A stretch of 64,000 nucleotides of DNA from Cytobacillus sp. NJ13 (GTDB lineage Bacteria; Bacillota; Bacilli; Bacillales; Cytobacillaceae). Made by a program: the position numbers and the translations under genes. Location: positions 4,615,501-4,679,500 of the forward strand of contig JAUCFP010000006.1 of the NCBI GenBank assembly GCA_030348385.1, given 5' to 3'. Below are positions 1 to 7,794 of this stretch, one piece after another (position 1 is the first letter of the stretch; each line of letters starts with the position of its first letter). The notes below the pieces were generated by a model. The model saw only the letters and a program-made list of their open reading frames with translations. It searched no databases and was not told the origin of the DNA.

Positions 1-368
1 TGAAAGAAACATATGCGTTTGAGCTTTCCTTAAAAGCGATCCTGGAAGAAGAAGTTTCACCTTTGCAGTACGAAGCTATCCCGCGTTTCCCTTCAATCAC
101 AAGGGATATTGCCCTTGTAGCAGATAAGGGAACAGCCGCGGGCGAGCTTGAAAAAATCATTAAAGAAGCCGGCGGCAAGCTATTAAAAGACGTTCATGTT
201 TTTGACCTGTACGAAGGCGAACGGATGGAGCCGGGTAAAAAATCAATTGCTTTCTCCCTTAAGTACTTCGACCCTGAACGTACACTAACGGATGAAGATG
301 TGACAAAAACACATGACAAAGTATTGGATGCTGTGAAGGAAAGAGCCGGAGCAGTATTGAGAGGATAA
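1..368 (+). CDS. pheT: Phenylalanyl-tRNA synthetase beta subunit, C-terminal end (partial)
   Basis: This is the 3' end of pheT; the frame is open from base 3 and stops with TAA at 366-368, so about 121 residues are visible. PheT pairs with PheS to charge tRNA-Phe in the cytoplasm. The visible part is the ferredoxin-fold anticodon-binding domain, recognised by the stretch [13 protein letters not shown] followed by the [14 protein letters not shown] and [16 protein letters not shown] segments typical of the family. A rho-independent terminator follows at once. The upstream part of the gene lies outside the window. Confidence 0.95.
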   Translation, partial: KETYAFELSLKAILEEEVSPLQYEAIPRFPSITRDIALVADKGTAAGELEKIIKEAGGKLLKDVHVFDLYEGERMEPGKKSIAFSLKYFDPERTLTDEDVTKTHDKVLDAVKERAGAVLRG

Positions 369-372
369 AATG

Positions 373-404
373 AAAAGGCAGCCCGAGGGCTGCCTTTTCG
401 TTTT
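373..404 (+). terminator. Rho-independent terminator of pheT
   Basis: A GC-rich hairpin (AAAAGGCAGCCC pairing with GGGCTGCCTTTT) begins 5 bases after the pheT stop and ends in a T-rich tract, the standard intrinsic terminator layout. Confidence 0.85.
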
Positions 405-419
405 GACAGAAACAAGTTC

Positions 420-511
420 GGCCGGTAAAAGTCTAAGTTTGGCCGGTATTTCCCTTGTTTTGGCCGGTAAATATAAAAAATTGGCCGGTAAATGACCGTT
501 TTCGGCCGGTA
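420..511. repeat. Five phased 21-bp repeats with an 8-bp GGCCGGTA core
   Basis: The identical octamer GGCCGGTA starts at 420, 441, 462, 483 and 504, so the period is exactly 21 bp each time. The 13 bases between cores differ from copy to copy and are mostly A/T. The array sits between the pheT terminator and the minus-strand rnhC terminator. On the minus strand one reading frame translates it as a Tyr-Arg-Pro heptad, but no start or ribosome site supports a protein. Function is unknown; a fixed two-turn helical phase with variable spacers would suit binding of a protein to one DNA face. Confidence 0.85.
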
Positions 512-550
512 AAAATAAAAATACCAGCTATTTTTTGCTTTAGCTGGTGC
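510..550 (-). terminator. rnhC: Rho-independent terminator of rnhC
   Basis: ACCAGCTA (523-530) pairs with TAGCTGGT (541-548). Read on the minus strand the hairpin is followed by an A/T tract rich in T, 36 bases past the rnhC stop. Confidence 0.75.
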
Positions 551-585
551 AAAAAAGCCAATCTGGTCAAGATTGGTTGCATTCA

Positions 586-1524
586 TTACTCGTATTTCCG
601 GCTATAAAGCTTTAAGGCTTTATCCGTATTGGCAAAGTGGAGCTTCACAAAAGCTGGCAGCGCTTCTCTGCCTTTTTCTCTGATCAGCCGGGCTGCTGCT
701 TCATCAACCTTCGGACCGGCGCCTTTAGTGAGCCGAAAACCGGCCTTTGTGCTAAGATTTTCAAAGTGGCGCACAAACGCATAGCGGGCCAGGATTGATG
801 CTGCCGCAACTGCGAGGTGGATTCCTTCCGCTTTTGTACTGAAAAAAACCCTTTCCCTCTGAATGGTCTTCTGGTTTTTCAAGTAGTTGAAGTAAACCTC
901 TTCCTTTGCAAACTGGTCGATCAAAATGGCTTCAGGCTTTTCAGGTGCAATTTTCCCTAAAACATGCCCGATTGCCTGATTGTGCAGTAATGCTTTGATT
1001 TTCCCCTGTGACATCCCTGTTTGCTGAAGCTTATTGTATTTTTCATTATGCAGGGTTAACAGGCTGTGGGGAACAATATCTTTTATCTGTTTTGCGATTT
1101 CAATGATTTTTTCATCTCCCAGATTTTTGGAGTCCTTAACTCCAAGCTCCTTCAGTAAAGGGATTTGATCTTTTTTTACGTAAGCTGCAACAACCGTGAT
1201 GGGGCCAAAATAATCACCGGTACCCACTTCGTCTGATCCTATGACAGAAAGGGAACTGATATTTTCCGGCAATTTGGCAGCGGCAGGGCTGGTTTTTTTG
1301 CTTGGCTGTGCACTGCGGGCGATATCTCCCCATTTTTTAGCTTCTATTTCACATCCGCTTCCCTGAAAGAGGACTTTGCCTGATTTATAGGCAGTGATCG
1401 AACATCCAGGCACTTTTGCAGCAAATACGCTTCCAGGAGGCTGCTTATCATTTAGGCTGCCTGAATAATAGGCCTTCATTTCTGATAATTCATTGGGTTT
1501 TTTTAAAAGTACTACTTGGCTCAT
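586..1524 (-). CDS. rnhC: Ribonuclease HIII
   Basis: RNase HIII cleaves the RNA strand of RNA-DNA hybrids in the cytoplasm. The protein of 312 residues has the N-terminal TBP-like substrate-binding domain (about residues 1-80) followed by the RNase H catalytic domain. GSDEVGTGDYFGP near residue 96 carries the first acidic active-site pair (DE), and AILIDQF and AAASILARYAFV follow further on. The ATG at 1524 is chosen because GAGGAG lies 7 bases upstream of it; the upstream in-frame ATG at 1539 overlaps that ribosome site. The gene is transcribed against pheT and zapA, as in Bacillus. Confidence 0.93.
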   Translation of the reverse strand: MSQVVLLKKPNELSEMKAYYSGSLNDKQPPGSVFAAKVPGCSITAYKSGKVLFQGSGCEIEAKKWGDIARSAQPSKKTSPAAAKLPENISSLSVIGSDEVGTGDYFGPITVVAAYVKKDQIPLLKELGVKDSKNLGDEKIIEIAKQIKDIVPHSLLTLHNEKYNKLQQTGMSQGKIKALLHNQAIGHVLGKIAPEKPEAILIDQFAKEEVYFNYLKNQKTIQRERVFFSTKAEGIHLAVAAASILARYAFVRHFENLSTKAGFRLTKGAGPKVDEAAARLIREKGREALPAFVKLHFANTDKALKLYSRKYE

Positions 1525-1600
1525 ATTAATTCTCCTCATCTTTGTTAACTGATTGAATCTTCTTCCTCTTTTGGAAGTATTACAAAGATTCCGCTTAATT

Positions 1601-1686
1601 TTGAACTTGGATAACTGTCTAGCGCAAGCAGCCTACCCCCTCGAGGTCACAGCTTGTGGGGGGGGCAAGGCGCTTCCGCTTTTCTT
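1601..1686 (+). repeat. Palindromic REP-like element, short form (copy 1)
   Basis: This is an 86-bp member of the repeat family seen throughout the window. It starts with TTGAACTTGGATAACTGTCT, continues through CCTACCCCCTCGAGG, has a short apex, and closes with GGCAAGGCGCTTCCGCTTTTC. The left arm (CCTACCCCC) is complementary to the G-rich right arm. It lies between the divergent rnhC and zapA genes. Confidence 0.85.
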
Positions 1687-1782
1687 AAGAACTGAGCTCT
1701 TTTAACATGCTTTGACTTCCCACCAATATACGTTCATGTTATGATATTGATTAGGATTCTTTAAAGAAGGAGGGCATGGACG

Positions 1783-2049
1783 TTGTCAGAGATACAAAGA
1801 AATCGAACAAGTGTAGATATTTATGGACAGCAATATGTAATAGTAGGCTCAGAGAGCTCCAGCCATGTTCGCCTTGTCGCTTCGCTGGTTGACGATAAAA
1901 TGCGTGAGATCAGTTCGAAGAATCCTTCACTCGACATTAGTAAGTTAGCCGTGCTAACCGCAGTCAATGCTGTTAATGATTATATAAAGCTAACAGACCG
2001 TCTGGAACGGCTGGAAAACGAATTAAATAGAGTAAAGGACGGAAAGTAG
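1783..2049 (+). CDS. zapA: Cell division protein ZapA
   Basis: ZapA binds FtsZ and bundles its protofilaments at the division site. The 88-residue protein begins with the family signature ([14 protein letters not shown] at about residues 9-22) and ends in a C-terminal coiled coil ([18 protein letters not shown]). The start is a TTG at 1783, placed 9 bases after a strong AAGGAGG; the nearby ATG at 1776 is in another frame. It is followed after 2 bases by cvpA, so the two are probably co-transcribed. Confidence 0.92.
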   Translation: MSEIQRNRTSVDIYGQQYVIVGSESSSHVRLVASLVDDKMREISSKNPSLDISKLAVLTAVNAVNDYIKLTDRLERLENELNRVKDGK

Positions 2050-2051
2050 TC

Positions 2052-2594
2052 ATGCTGGATCTTGCAATTATCATTATTTTGGTTTTTGGCTTTTTTATAG
2101 GCTTGAAAAGAGGATTTATCCTCCAATTAATTCATTTGACTGGATTCATTATTGCTTTCATTGTAGCCCGTATGTATTACGGCGAACTAGCACCTAAGCT
2201 GACCTTATGGGTGCCATATCCAAGCTTTAGCAGTGACTCGGCGATTCAGACGTTATTTGAGAATGCAGATCTTGAAGATGCTTACTATCGCGCCATTGCA
2301 TTTGTCGTGATTTTTTTTGCGGTAAGAATATTACTGCAGATTATCGGAAGCATGCTTGATTTTGTTGCCCATCTACCTGTTTTAAAACAGCTGAATGTTT
2401 GGGCTGGCGGCATTCTCGGATTTATCGAAGTCTATCTTATCATGTTTATTCTATTATACATAGCCGCACTGGTTCCAATAGAAGTGCTGCAGGTGCCGAT
2501 CAATAATTCCTTTATGGCAGAATTAATGGTTAAGAATACGCCTGTTCTCTCTAACCAGCTCAAAGAAATGTGGGTTGAATATATGGCTGCGTAA
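2052..2594 (+). CDS. CvpA family membrane protein (YshB)
   Basis: This 180-residue protein has four hydrophobic segments (about residues 3-22, 28-43, 75-100 and 118-140) and the GLKRGFILQLIHLTGFI signature of the CvpA/YshB family near its N-terminus. CvpA was named for colicin V production in E. coli; its role in Bacillus is not well defined. Position directly after zapA is conserved in Bacillaceae. A terminator follows. Confidence 0.88.
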   Translation: MLDLAIIIILVFGFFIGLKRGFILQLIHLTGFIIAFIVARMYYGELAPKLTLWVPYPSFSSDSAIQTLFENADLEDAYYRAIAFVVIFFAVRILLQIIGSMLDFVAHLPVLKQLNVWAGGILGFIEVYLIMFILLYIAALVPIEVLQVPINNSFMAELMVKNTPVLSNQLKEMWVEYMAA

Positions 2595-2625
2595 CTTCTC
2601 TATTTCTAGAGAAGTTTTCTTTTTG
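2593..2625 (+). terminator. Terminator of zapA-cvpA
   Basis: AACTTCTC (2593-2600) pairs with GAGAAGTT (2609-2616), followed by TTCTTTTT. It overlaps the cvpA stop codon. Confidence 0.85.
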
Positions 2626-2704
2626 AAGATAGCCATGATTTGAAGTTCCACCGCAAAATAAGAGATAATACGGATACTAATACAGTTACAGGCAGGTGGT
2701 TTTC

Positions 2705-4423
2705 GTGAGTATAAATAAAAAAGATGTTGTGAGGCTTTTAGAAACAATCGCTGTTTATATGGAATTAAAAGGAGAAAATCCTTTCAAAACAGCTGCCTTT
2801 CGAAAAGCGGCACTGGCACTTGAATCAAATGATGAAAGCTTGACTGAAATTGATGACTTTACAAAGCTATCCGGCATCGGGAAAGGAACCGCTGCTGTTA
2901 TTGAGGAGTACATAAAAGAAGGAAAGTCTTCTGTACTGGATGAATTAAAAGAAGAAGTGCCTTCTGGATTAATTCCTCTGCTTCAGCTCCCAGGACTGGG
3001 CGGCAAGAAAATTGCCAAGCTATATAAAGAACTAGGCGTCGAAAATGCCACAGATCTTGAGGATGCGTGCCGCAATAAGAAGGTCCGCGGACTTGCAGGT
3101 TTTGGGGAAAAATCGGAAGAAAAGATACTCGCTGCCCTTGAAAATGCAGGAACCAGACTGGAACGGCTGCCGCTTGCATTCATGCTGCCTATAGCAGAAG
3201 GCATAGAAGCCGCCCTGGAGGAAATGAAGGATATAGAAAAATACTCAAGGGCAGGAAGCTTAAGGAGAATGAGGGAAACAATCAAAGACCTCGACTTTAT
3301 TATAGCTACAGACAATCCTGCTTCTGTCAAAGAGCAGTTATTAAGTTTATCCGGGATCAAAGAAGTGATCGCCGCAGGAGATACAAAGGTTTCCGTTGTT
3401 TTTGAACATTCCTATGATATATCGGCTGATTTCCGTTTAGTTGAGCCGCATGAATTTGCCACAACACTCCATCATTTTACTGGATCGAAGGACCATAATG
3501 TCAGGATGCGCCAGCTTGCAAAAGAGCGCGGGGAAAAAATCAGTGAATACGGAGTTGAAAACACAGAAACAGGTGAAATCCTTACTTTTAAAGATGAAGA
3601 GGAATTTTACGCCCATTTCGGACTTCCACTCTTCCCGCCTGAAATTAGAGAAGATGGGAAAGAAGTTGATGAATATACGCAAGACATGGAATTAATATCT
3701 CTTGAAGATATTAAGGGTGACCTTCATATGCACTCAACCTGGAGTGATGGCGCCTATTCCATTGAGGAAATGATTGAAGCATGCCGTGCCCGTGGCTATA
3801 AATATATGGCTATAACAGACCATTCTCAGTACTTGAAAGTGGCGAACGGTTTGACTGCTGATAGACTTCGCAGTCAAAAAGAAGAAATAAAGCGGCTTAA
3901 TGAGCAAATCGATGATTTCACGATTCTGTCAGGAGTGGAAATGGATATTCTGCCCGATGGATCGCTTGATTATGATGATGAACTTCTAGAAGAATTGGAC
4001 ATTGTCATTGCTTCCATTCATTCTTCTTTTTCACAGCCGAAGGAAAAAATCATGGCTCGCTTGAAAACGGCGCTGCATAATGCCCATGTCGACATCATTG
4101 CCCACCCTACGGGAAGATTGATTGGCCGCAGGGAAGGCTATGAAGTAGACATGGAGATGCTCATCGAGCTTGCAAAGGAAACAAATACAGCCCTTGAGCT
4201 GAATGCAAACCCGAACCGTCTGGACCTTGCTTCCGAGCATATCAGACAAGCTCAGGAAGCCGGTGTGAAAATAGTGATTAATACTGATGCACATAAAATA
4301 GACACTCTAAATCACATGGAAATCGGCGTTTCTGCGGCAAAGAAGGGATGGATCAAGAAGGCTTCCGTTCTAAATGCAATGGAAACAGAAGATTTGCTCA
4401 AATTTCTGAAAGAACGCGAGTAG
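2705..4423 (+). CDS. polX: DNA polymerase/3'-5' exonuclease PolX
   Basis: PolX fills gaps during base excision repair. The 572-residue protein has the N-terminal polymerase X domain with helix-hairpin-helix motifs (LSGIGKGTA near residue 55, LPGLGGKKIAKLYKELG near 98), the nucleotidyl transfer segment (SRAGSLRRMRETIKDLDFI) and a C-terminal PHP exonuclease domain (DLHMHSTWSDG near 339, ITDHSQY, HPTGRLIGRR, NTDAHK) with its metal-binding histidines. GTG at 2705 is chosen because AGGTGG lies about 5 bases upstream; an in-frame GTG at 2696 overlaps that site. It is followed by mutS2 after 29 bases. Confidence 0.93.
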   Translation: MSINKKDVVRLLETIAVYMELKGENPFKTAAFRKAALALESNDESLTEIDDFTKLSGIGKGTAAVIEEYIKEGKSSVLDELKEEVPSGLIPLLQLPGLGGKKIAKLYKELGVENATDLEDACRNKKVRGLAGFGEKSEEKILAALENAGTRLERLPLAFMLPIAEGIEAALEEMKDIEKYSRAGSLRRMRETIKDLDFIIATDNPASVKEQLLSLSGIKEVIAAGDTKVSVVFEHSYDISADFRLVEPHEFATTLHHFTGSKDHNVRMRQLAKERGEKISEYGVENTETGEILTFKDEEEFYAHFGLPLFPPEIREDGKEVDEYTQDMELISLEDIKGDLHMHSTWSDGAYSIEEMIEACRARGYKYMAITDHSQYLKVANGLTADRLRSQKEEIKRLNEQIDDFTILSGVEMDILPDGSLDYDDELLEELDIVIASIHSSFSQPKEKIMARLKTALHNAHVDIIAHPTGRLIGRREGYEVDMEMLIELAKETNTALELNANPNRLDLASEHIRQAQEAGVKIVINTDAHKIDTLNHMEIGVSAAKKGWIKKASVLNAMETEDLLKFLKERE

Positions 4424-4452
4424 GAAATTGGGTATGAAAGGGGAAAATCCTC

Positions 4453-6810
4453 ATGCAAGAAAGAGTATTGAAGATACTTGAGTTCAATAAAGTGAAGGAA
4501 CAGCTGCTTGAGCACGTTTCTTCATCCTTGGGAAGAAAAAAAGCCATAAATATTCGCCCTTCCACTGAATATGAAGAAGTAATCCGCAGGCAGGAAGAGA
4601 CAGATGAAGCCGTGACAGTACTTAGAATTAAGGGGAATATACCTCTTGGAGGCATTTTTGATATTCGTCCTCATGTGAAGAGAGCGGTCATTGGAGGGAT
4701 GCTTAGTCCCCAGGAACTTAATCAGATATCCAGCACGATTCATGCAAGCAGGCAGATGAAAAGGTTCATCGAGGAATTTGCTGAGGAAGAAAGCAGCCTG
4801 CCGATCCTGCTGGGATATACAGATAAAATTATCGTATTGGCTGAGTTGGAAACGTCTATCCGCAATGCCGTTGACGACAATGGAGAAGTGCTTGACAGTG
4901 CAAGCGAGACTCTCCGTTCCCTTCGAAATCAGCTGCGCACGAAAGAATCACGTGTAAGAGAGCGCCTGGAGAGCATGATTCGCTCCTCCAGTGCTCAAAA
5001 AATGCTTTCTGATGCGATTATTACAATCCGCAATGACCGGTTTGTCATACCTGTAAAGCAGGAGTACCGGGGACATTACGGAGGTATTATCCATGACCAA
5101 AGCTCCTCTGGCCAGACATTATTTATTGAGCCCGCGTCCATTGTTCAGCTGAACAATGAATTGCAGGGCATCAGGGTAAAAGAACAGCAGGAGATCGAAC
5201 GGATTCTCATCGCGCTGTCAGGACAAACCGCTGAAAACAGCAGTGAATTGGAGACTATTGTTGATGTGCTTGGGGAAATCGATTTTATGTTTGCAAAAGC
5301 CAGGTACAGTAAACGCATAAAAGCTTCAAAGCCAAAAATCAATAATGATGGAAAGATTTCATTATTCAAAGCCCGGCATCCGCTTATTCCGATTGATGAA
5401 GTAGTGGCAAATGATATTAAGCTCGGAGCTGAATATTCTACCATTGTCATTACGGGGCCAAATACCGGCGGTAAAACAGTTACATTAAAAACAGTTGGAC
5501 TTTGTACATTAATGGCTCAGGCCGGTCTTCAGATCCCGGCGCTGGATGGTTCTGAAACGGCTGTATTCGGAAATGTTTATGCTGATATCGGGGATGAACA
5601 GTCAATCGAACAGAGTTTAAGTACCTTCTCTTCGCATATGGTTAATATCGTGGATATTCTTGACCAGGTTGACTTCAATAGTCTGGTATTATTCGATGAA
5701 CTTGGTGCAGGTACAGATCCCCAGGAAGGTGCTGCCCTGGCGATTTCCATTCTTGACGAAGTATACAAGCGGGGGGCAAGAGTTATCGCCACGACTCATT
5801 ATCCTGAACTGAAAGCCTATGGCTACAACAGAGAAGGAGTTATCAACGCCAGTGTAGAATTTGATATTGAAACGCTAAGTCCAACCTATAAGCTGCTGAT
5901 TGGGGTTCCGGGCCGAAGCAATGCCTTTGAAATTTCCAAACGGCTTGGACTCAATGATCAAGTAATTGAGACCGCAAGATCCTATATCGGTGCAGATACA
6001 AACCAGGTTGAGAATATGATTGCATCACTTGAAGAAAGCCGCAGACAAGCAGAGGCTGACATGGAAGAAGCCAATGATTTTTTGAAAAGTGCAGAAAAAC
6101 TTCATAAGGATCTGCAAAAGCAAATGGCTGAATTTTATGAGCAAAAAGATGCCATGCATGAGAAGGCAGCAGAGAAAGCCGGGAATATCGTTGAGAAAGC
6201 CAAGGCAGAAGCAGAAGAAATTATCCGTGACTTAAGAAAAATGCGCATGGAGAAACATGCTGAAGTGAAGGAACATGAGCTGATAGAAGCAAAGAAACGC
6301 CTGTCCGAAGCTGCACCGCAGATGAGCTCGGCAAAGAATAAATTAAAGCCAAAGAATAATAAACATGTTTTTGAAGCAGGCGATGAGGTAAAAGTTCTGA
6401 GTTTTGGACAAAAAGGGAATTTGCTTGAAAAGGTGTCTGACAATGAATGGCAGGTTCAAATCGGCATCTTGAAAATGAAAGTTGCCGAGAAGGATTTAGA
6501 ATATATCAAGAGTCCAAAAATTGTTGAAACAAAACCAGTTGCAACCGTAAAAGGCAAAGATTTTCATGTGAGCCTTGAACTTGATTTACGGGGCGAACGA
6601 TATGAAAACGCACTATTAAGAGTGGAGAAATATATAGATGATGCCCTTTTGGCTGGATATCCACGTGTCTCCATCATTCATGGTAAAGGGACTGGTGCTT
6701 TGAGGCAGGGTGTTCAGGAGTATCTAAAAAATCACAAGTCAGTTAAAAAAATTCGATTTGGTGAAGCAGGAGAAGGCGGCACAGGTGTTACAGTCGTTGA
6801 ATTTAAATAA
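4453..6810 (+). CDS. mutS2: Endonuclease MutS2 (MutSB)
   Basis: MutS2 is the MutS paralogue that lacks the mismatch-recognition domains. It acts on branched DNA and, in B. subtilis, on collided ribosomes. The 785-residue protein has a core and lever region, an ATPase with Walker A GPNTGGKT (about residue 335) and Walker [14 protein letters not shown] (about 413), a long charged coiled coil (about 515-620), a linker, and a C-terminal Smr nuclease domain ([12 protein letters not shown] near 711, [12 protein letters not shown] near 741). The ATG follows AAAGGGG by 9 bases. All key motifs are intact. Confidence 0.95.
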   Translation: MQERVLKILEFNKVKEQLLEHVSSSLGRKKAINIRPSTEYEEVIRRQEETDEAVTVLRIKGNIPLGGIFDIRPHVKRAVIGGMLSPQELNQISSTIHASRQMKRFIEEFAEEESSLPILLGYTDKIIVLAELETSIRNAVDDNGEVLDSASETLRSLRNQLRTKESRVRERLESMIRSSSAQKMLSDAIITIRNDRFVIPVKQEYRGHYGGIIHDQSSSGQTLFIEPASIVQLNNELQGIRVKEQQEIERILIALSGQTAENSSELETIVDVLGEIDFMFAKARYSKRIKASKPKINNDGKISLFKARHPLIPIDEVVANDIKLGAEYSTIVITGPNTGGKTVTLKTVGLCTLMAQAGLQIPALDGSETAVFGNVYADIGDEQSIEQSLSTFSSHMVNIVDILDQVDFNSLVLFDELGAGTDPQEGAALAISILDEVYKRGARVIATTHYPELKAYGYNREGVINASVEFDIETLSPTYKLLIGVPGRSNAFEISKRLGLNDQVIETARSYIGADTNQVENMIASLEESRRQAEADMEEANDFLKSAEKLHKDLQKQMAEFYEQKDAMHEKAAEKAGNIVEKAKAEAEEIIRDLRKMRMEKHAEVKEHELIEAKKRLSEAAPQMSSAKNKLKPKNNKHVFEAGDEVKVLSFGQKGNLLEKVSDNEWQVQIGILKMKVAEKDLEYIKSPKIVETKPVATVKGKDFHVSLELDLRGERYENALLRVEKYIDDALLAGYPRVSIIHGKGTGALRQGVQEYLKNHKSVKKIRFGEAGEGGTGVTVVEFK

Positions 6811-6880
6811 GTTTTGCCACCCGCTCCCCTTTTGTTTTTGATCAGGGGGGAGGGTACTTATTCCAGCGGGGAGAATGGAA

Positions 6881-7288
6881 ATGAAAGAATTTTGGGAAAA
6901 TGAATTTATTCAGACAGCTGCGTATTACAGTGTAGTCATTTTATGTATGATTGTTTTTTTAGCTATTTTTGAATTAGTTACCAAGTATCGCAATTGGGAA
7001 GAAATCAAAAATGGAAATATCGCTGTAGCAATGGCGACCGGCGGAAAAATTTTTGGGATTGCAAATATCTTCAGGCATTCCATCATGCATAATGATACCT
7101 TGCTGACAATGATTACCTGGGGAATTTTTGGATTTTTTCTTTTATTGATCGGCTATTTCATATTTGAATTTTTAACACCTAAGTTTAGAATAGACGAAGA
7201 AATTGAAAATAATAACAAAGCAGTCGGTTTTATTTCCATGGTGCTGTCAATCGGATTGTCTTATGTAATTGGTGCAGGTTTATCATAA
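6881..7288 (+). CDS. DUF350 membrane protein YshE
   Basis: This protein of about 135 residues belongs to the DUF350 family (B. subtilis YshE). It has four predicted membrane segments, including VVILCMIVFLAIFELV and a C-terminal VGFISMVLSIGLSYVIGAGL. KNGNIAVAMATGGKIFGIANIF is the conserved central stretch. ATG 6881 is preferred over ATG 6875 because GGGGAG (6868-6873) is then 7 bases away. The biochemical role is unknown. It overlaps the ribosome site of a tiny downstream membrane peptide. Confidence 0.85.
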   Translation: MKEFWENEFIQTAAYYSVVILCMIVFLAIFELVTKYRNWEEIKNGNIAVAMATGGKIFGIANIFRHSIMHNDTLLTMITWGIFGFFLLLIGYFIFEFLTPKFRIDEEIENNNKAVGFISMVLSIGLSYVIGAGLS

Positions 7289-7302
7289 GGAGAGAATTAA
7301 CA

Positions 7303-7386
7303 TTGGAAAAGTTAGCAAAGGTTCTGCTGGTTCTTAGTGGAGTATTTATTCTTATAGGGGCCATTTATATATTTTTCATAACATAA
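7303..7386 (+). CDS. Putative 27-residue single-pass membrane peptide
   Basis: An open frame of 27 codons starts with TTG at 7303 behind AAGGAGA (7287-7293), 9 bases away; this ribosome site overlaps the yshE stop, suggesting translational coupling. The peptide is MEKLAKVLLVLSGVF followed by ILIGAIYIFFIT: a short basic start and one continuous hydrophobic helix. A strong terminator follows 26 bases after the stop, so it is the last gene of the transcript. I do not recognise a family. Supported by the ribosome site, coupling, composition and position, but not by homology. Confidence 0.55.
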   Translation: MEKLAKVLLVLSGVFILIGAIYIFFIT

Positions 7387-7412
7387 TATTTTTGTGAAAT
7401 AGGGATATGGGG

Positions 7413-7443
7413 AAATCGCCAGTATATATGGCGATTTTTTTGT
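7413..7443 (+). terminator. Terminator after yshE and the small peptide gene
   Basis: AAATCGCCA (7413-7421) pairs with TGGCGATTT (7429-7437), followed by a run of T. Confidence 0.88.
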
Positions 7444-7525
7444 TATGTCCATTAAAAAGAATATCCACGATTGGCTGGACAGCCCTTTGAAAAAATATCT
7501 TCCTGAGTGTAAGGTCTTATTCTAA

Positions 7526-7554
7526 TTGTCATAGAACCAGCATTATATTATAAT
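7526..7554 (+). promoter_or_regulatory. lcfA: Probable sigma-A promoter of lcfA
   Basis: TTGTCA (7526-7531) and TATAAT (7549-7554) are separated by 17 bases. An inverted repeat GAACA-N7-TGTTC (7561-7577) lies just past the expected start of transcription. I see no FadR box here. Between 7387 and lcfA there is nothing else except the preceding terminator and repeat copy 2. Confidence 0.6.
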
Positions 7555-7628
7555 AAGGTCGAACAGTTGGAATGTTCTAAAAGTTCAGAAGGTGCTCATC
7601 GCTTTTCTAAAAGTTTAGCAAGTAAAAC

Positions 7629-7766
7629 TTTGAACTTCGATAACTGTCTAGCTCCAGCGCCTACCCCCTCGAGGTCACAAGCCAATCCTCCCAAAAGGCA
7701 AAGAACGCCTTTCCGGGAGGCTCGTCTTGTGCTTGTCGGGGGTGGGCAAGGCGCTTGCGCTTTTCT
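7629..7766 (+). repeat. Palindromic REP-like element, long form (copy 2)
   Basis: This 138-bp copy has the family left arm (AACTGTCTAGCTCCAGCGCC, then TACCCCCTCGAGG), an apex cassette between CACAAGCC and CTTGTG, and the right arm (TGTCGGGGGTGGGCAAGGCGC). The cassette folds as two nested stems, CCTCCC with GGGAGG and AAGGC with GCCTT. It lies in the 5' untranslated region of lcfA, ending 29 bases before the start codon. Read as protein it gives an in-frame LAPAPTPSR extension that is not part of LcfA. Confidence 0.9.
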
Positions 7767-7794
7767 GATGGGCATGAAACAAAGGAGGGACAAA

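Noticed and set aside
420..511. CRISPR-like mini array
   Set aside because: The 8-bp core with 13-bp spacers is far too short for CRISPR repeats and spacers.
194..586. Minus-strand 130-codon frame encoding a YRP heptad repeat
   Set aside because: It runs through the rnhC terminator, the 21-bp array and pheT, with no ribosome site. The repeat is better described at DNA level.
6816..6855. C-rich/G-rich inverted repeat after mutS2
   Set aside because: Could form a hairpin, but it is not followed by T and overlaps the yshE leader; not convincing as a terminator.
7445..7525. 26-codon frame starting ATG between the yshE terminator and lcfA
   Set aside because: No ribosome-binding site; it starts directly after the terminator T-run and overlaps nothing conserved that I recognise.
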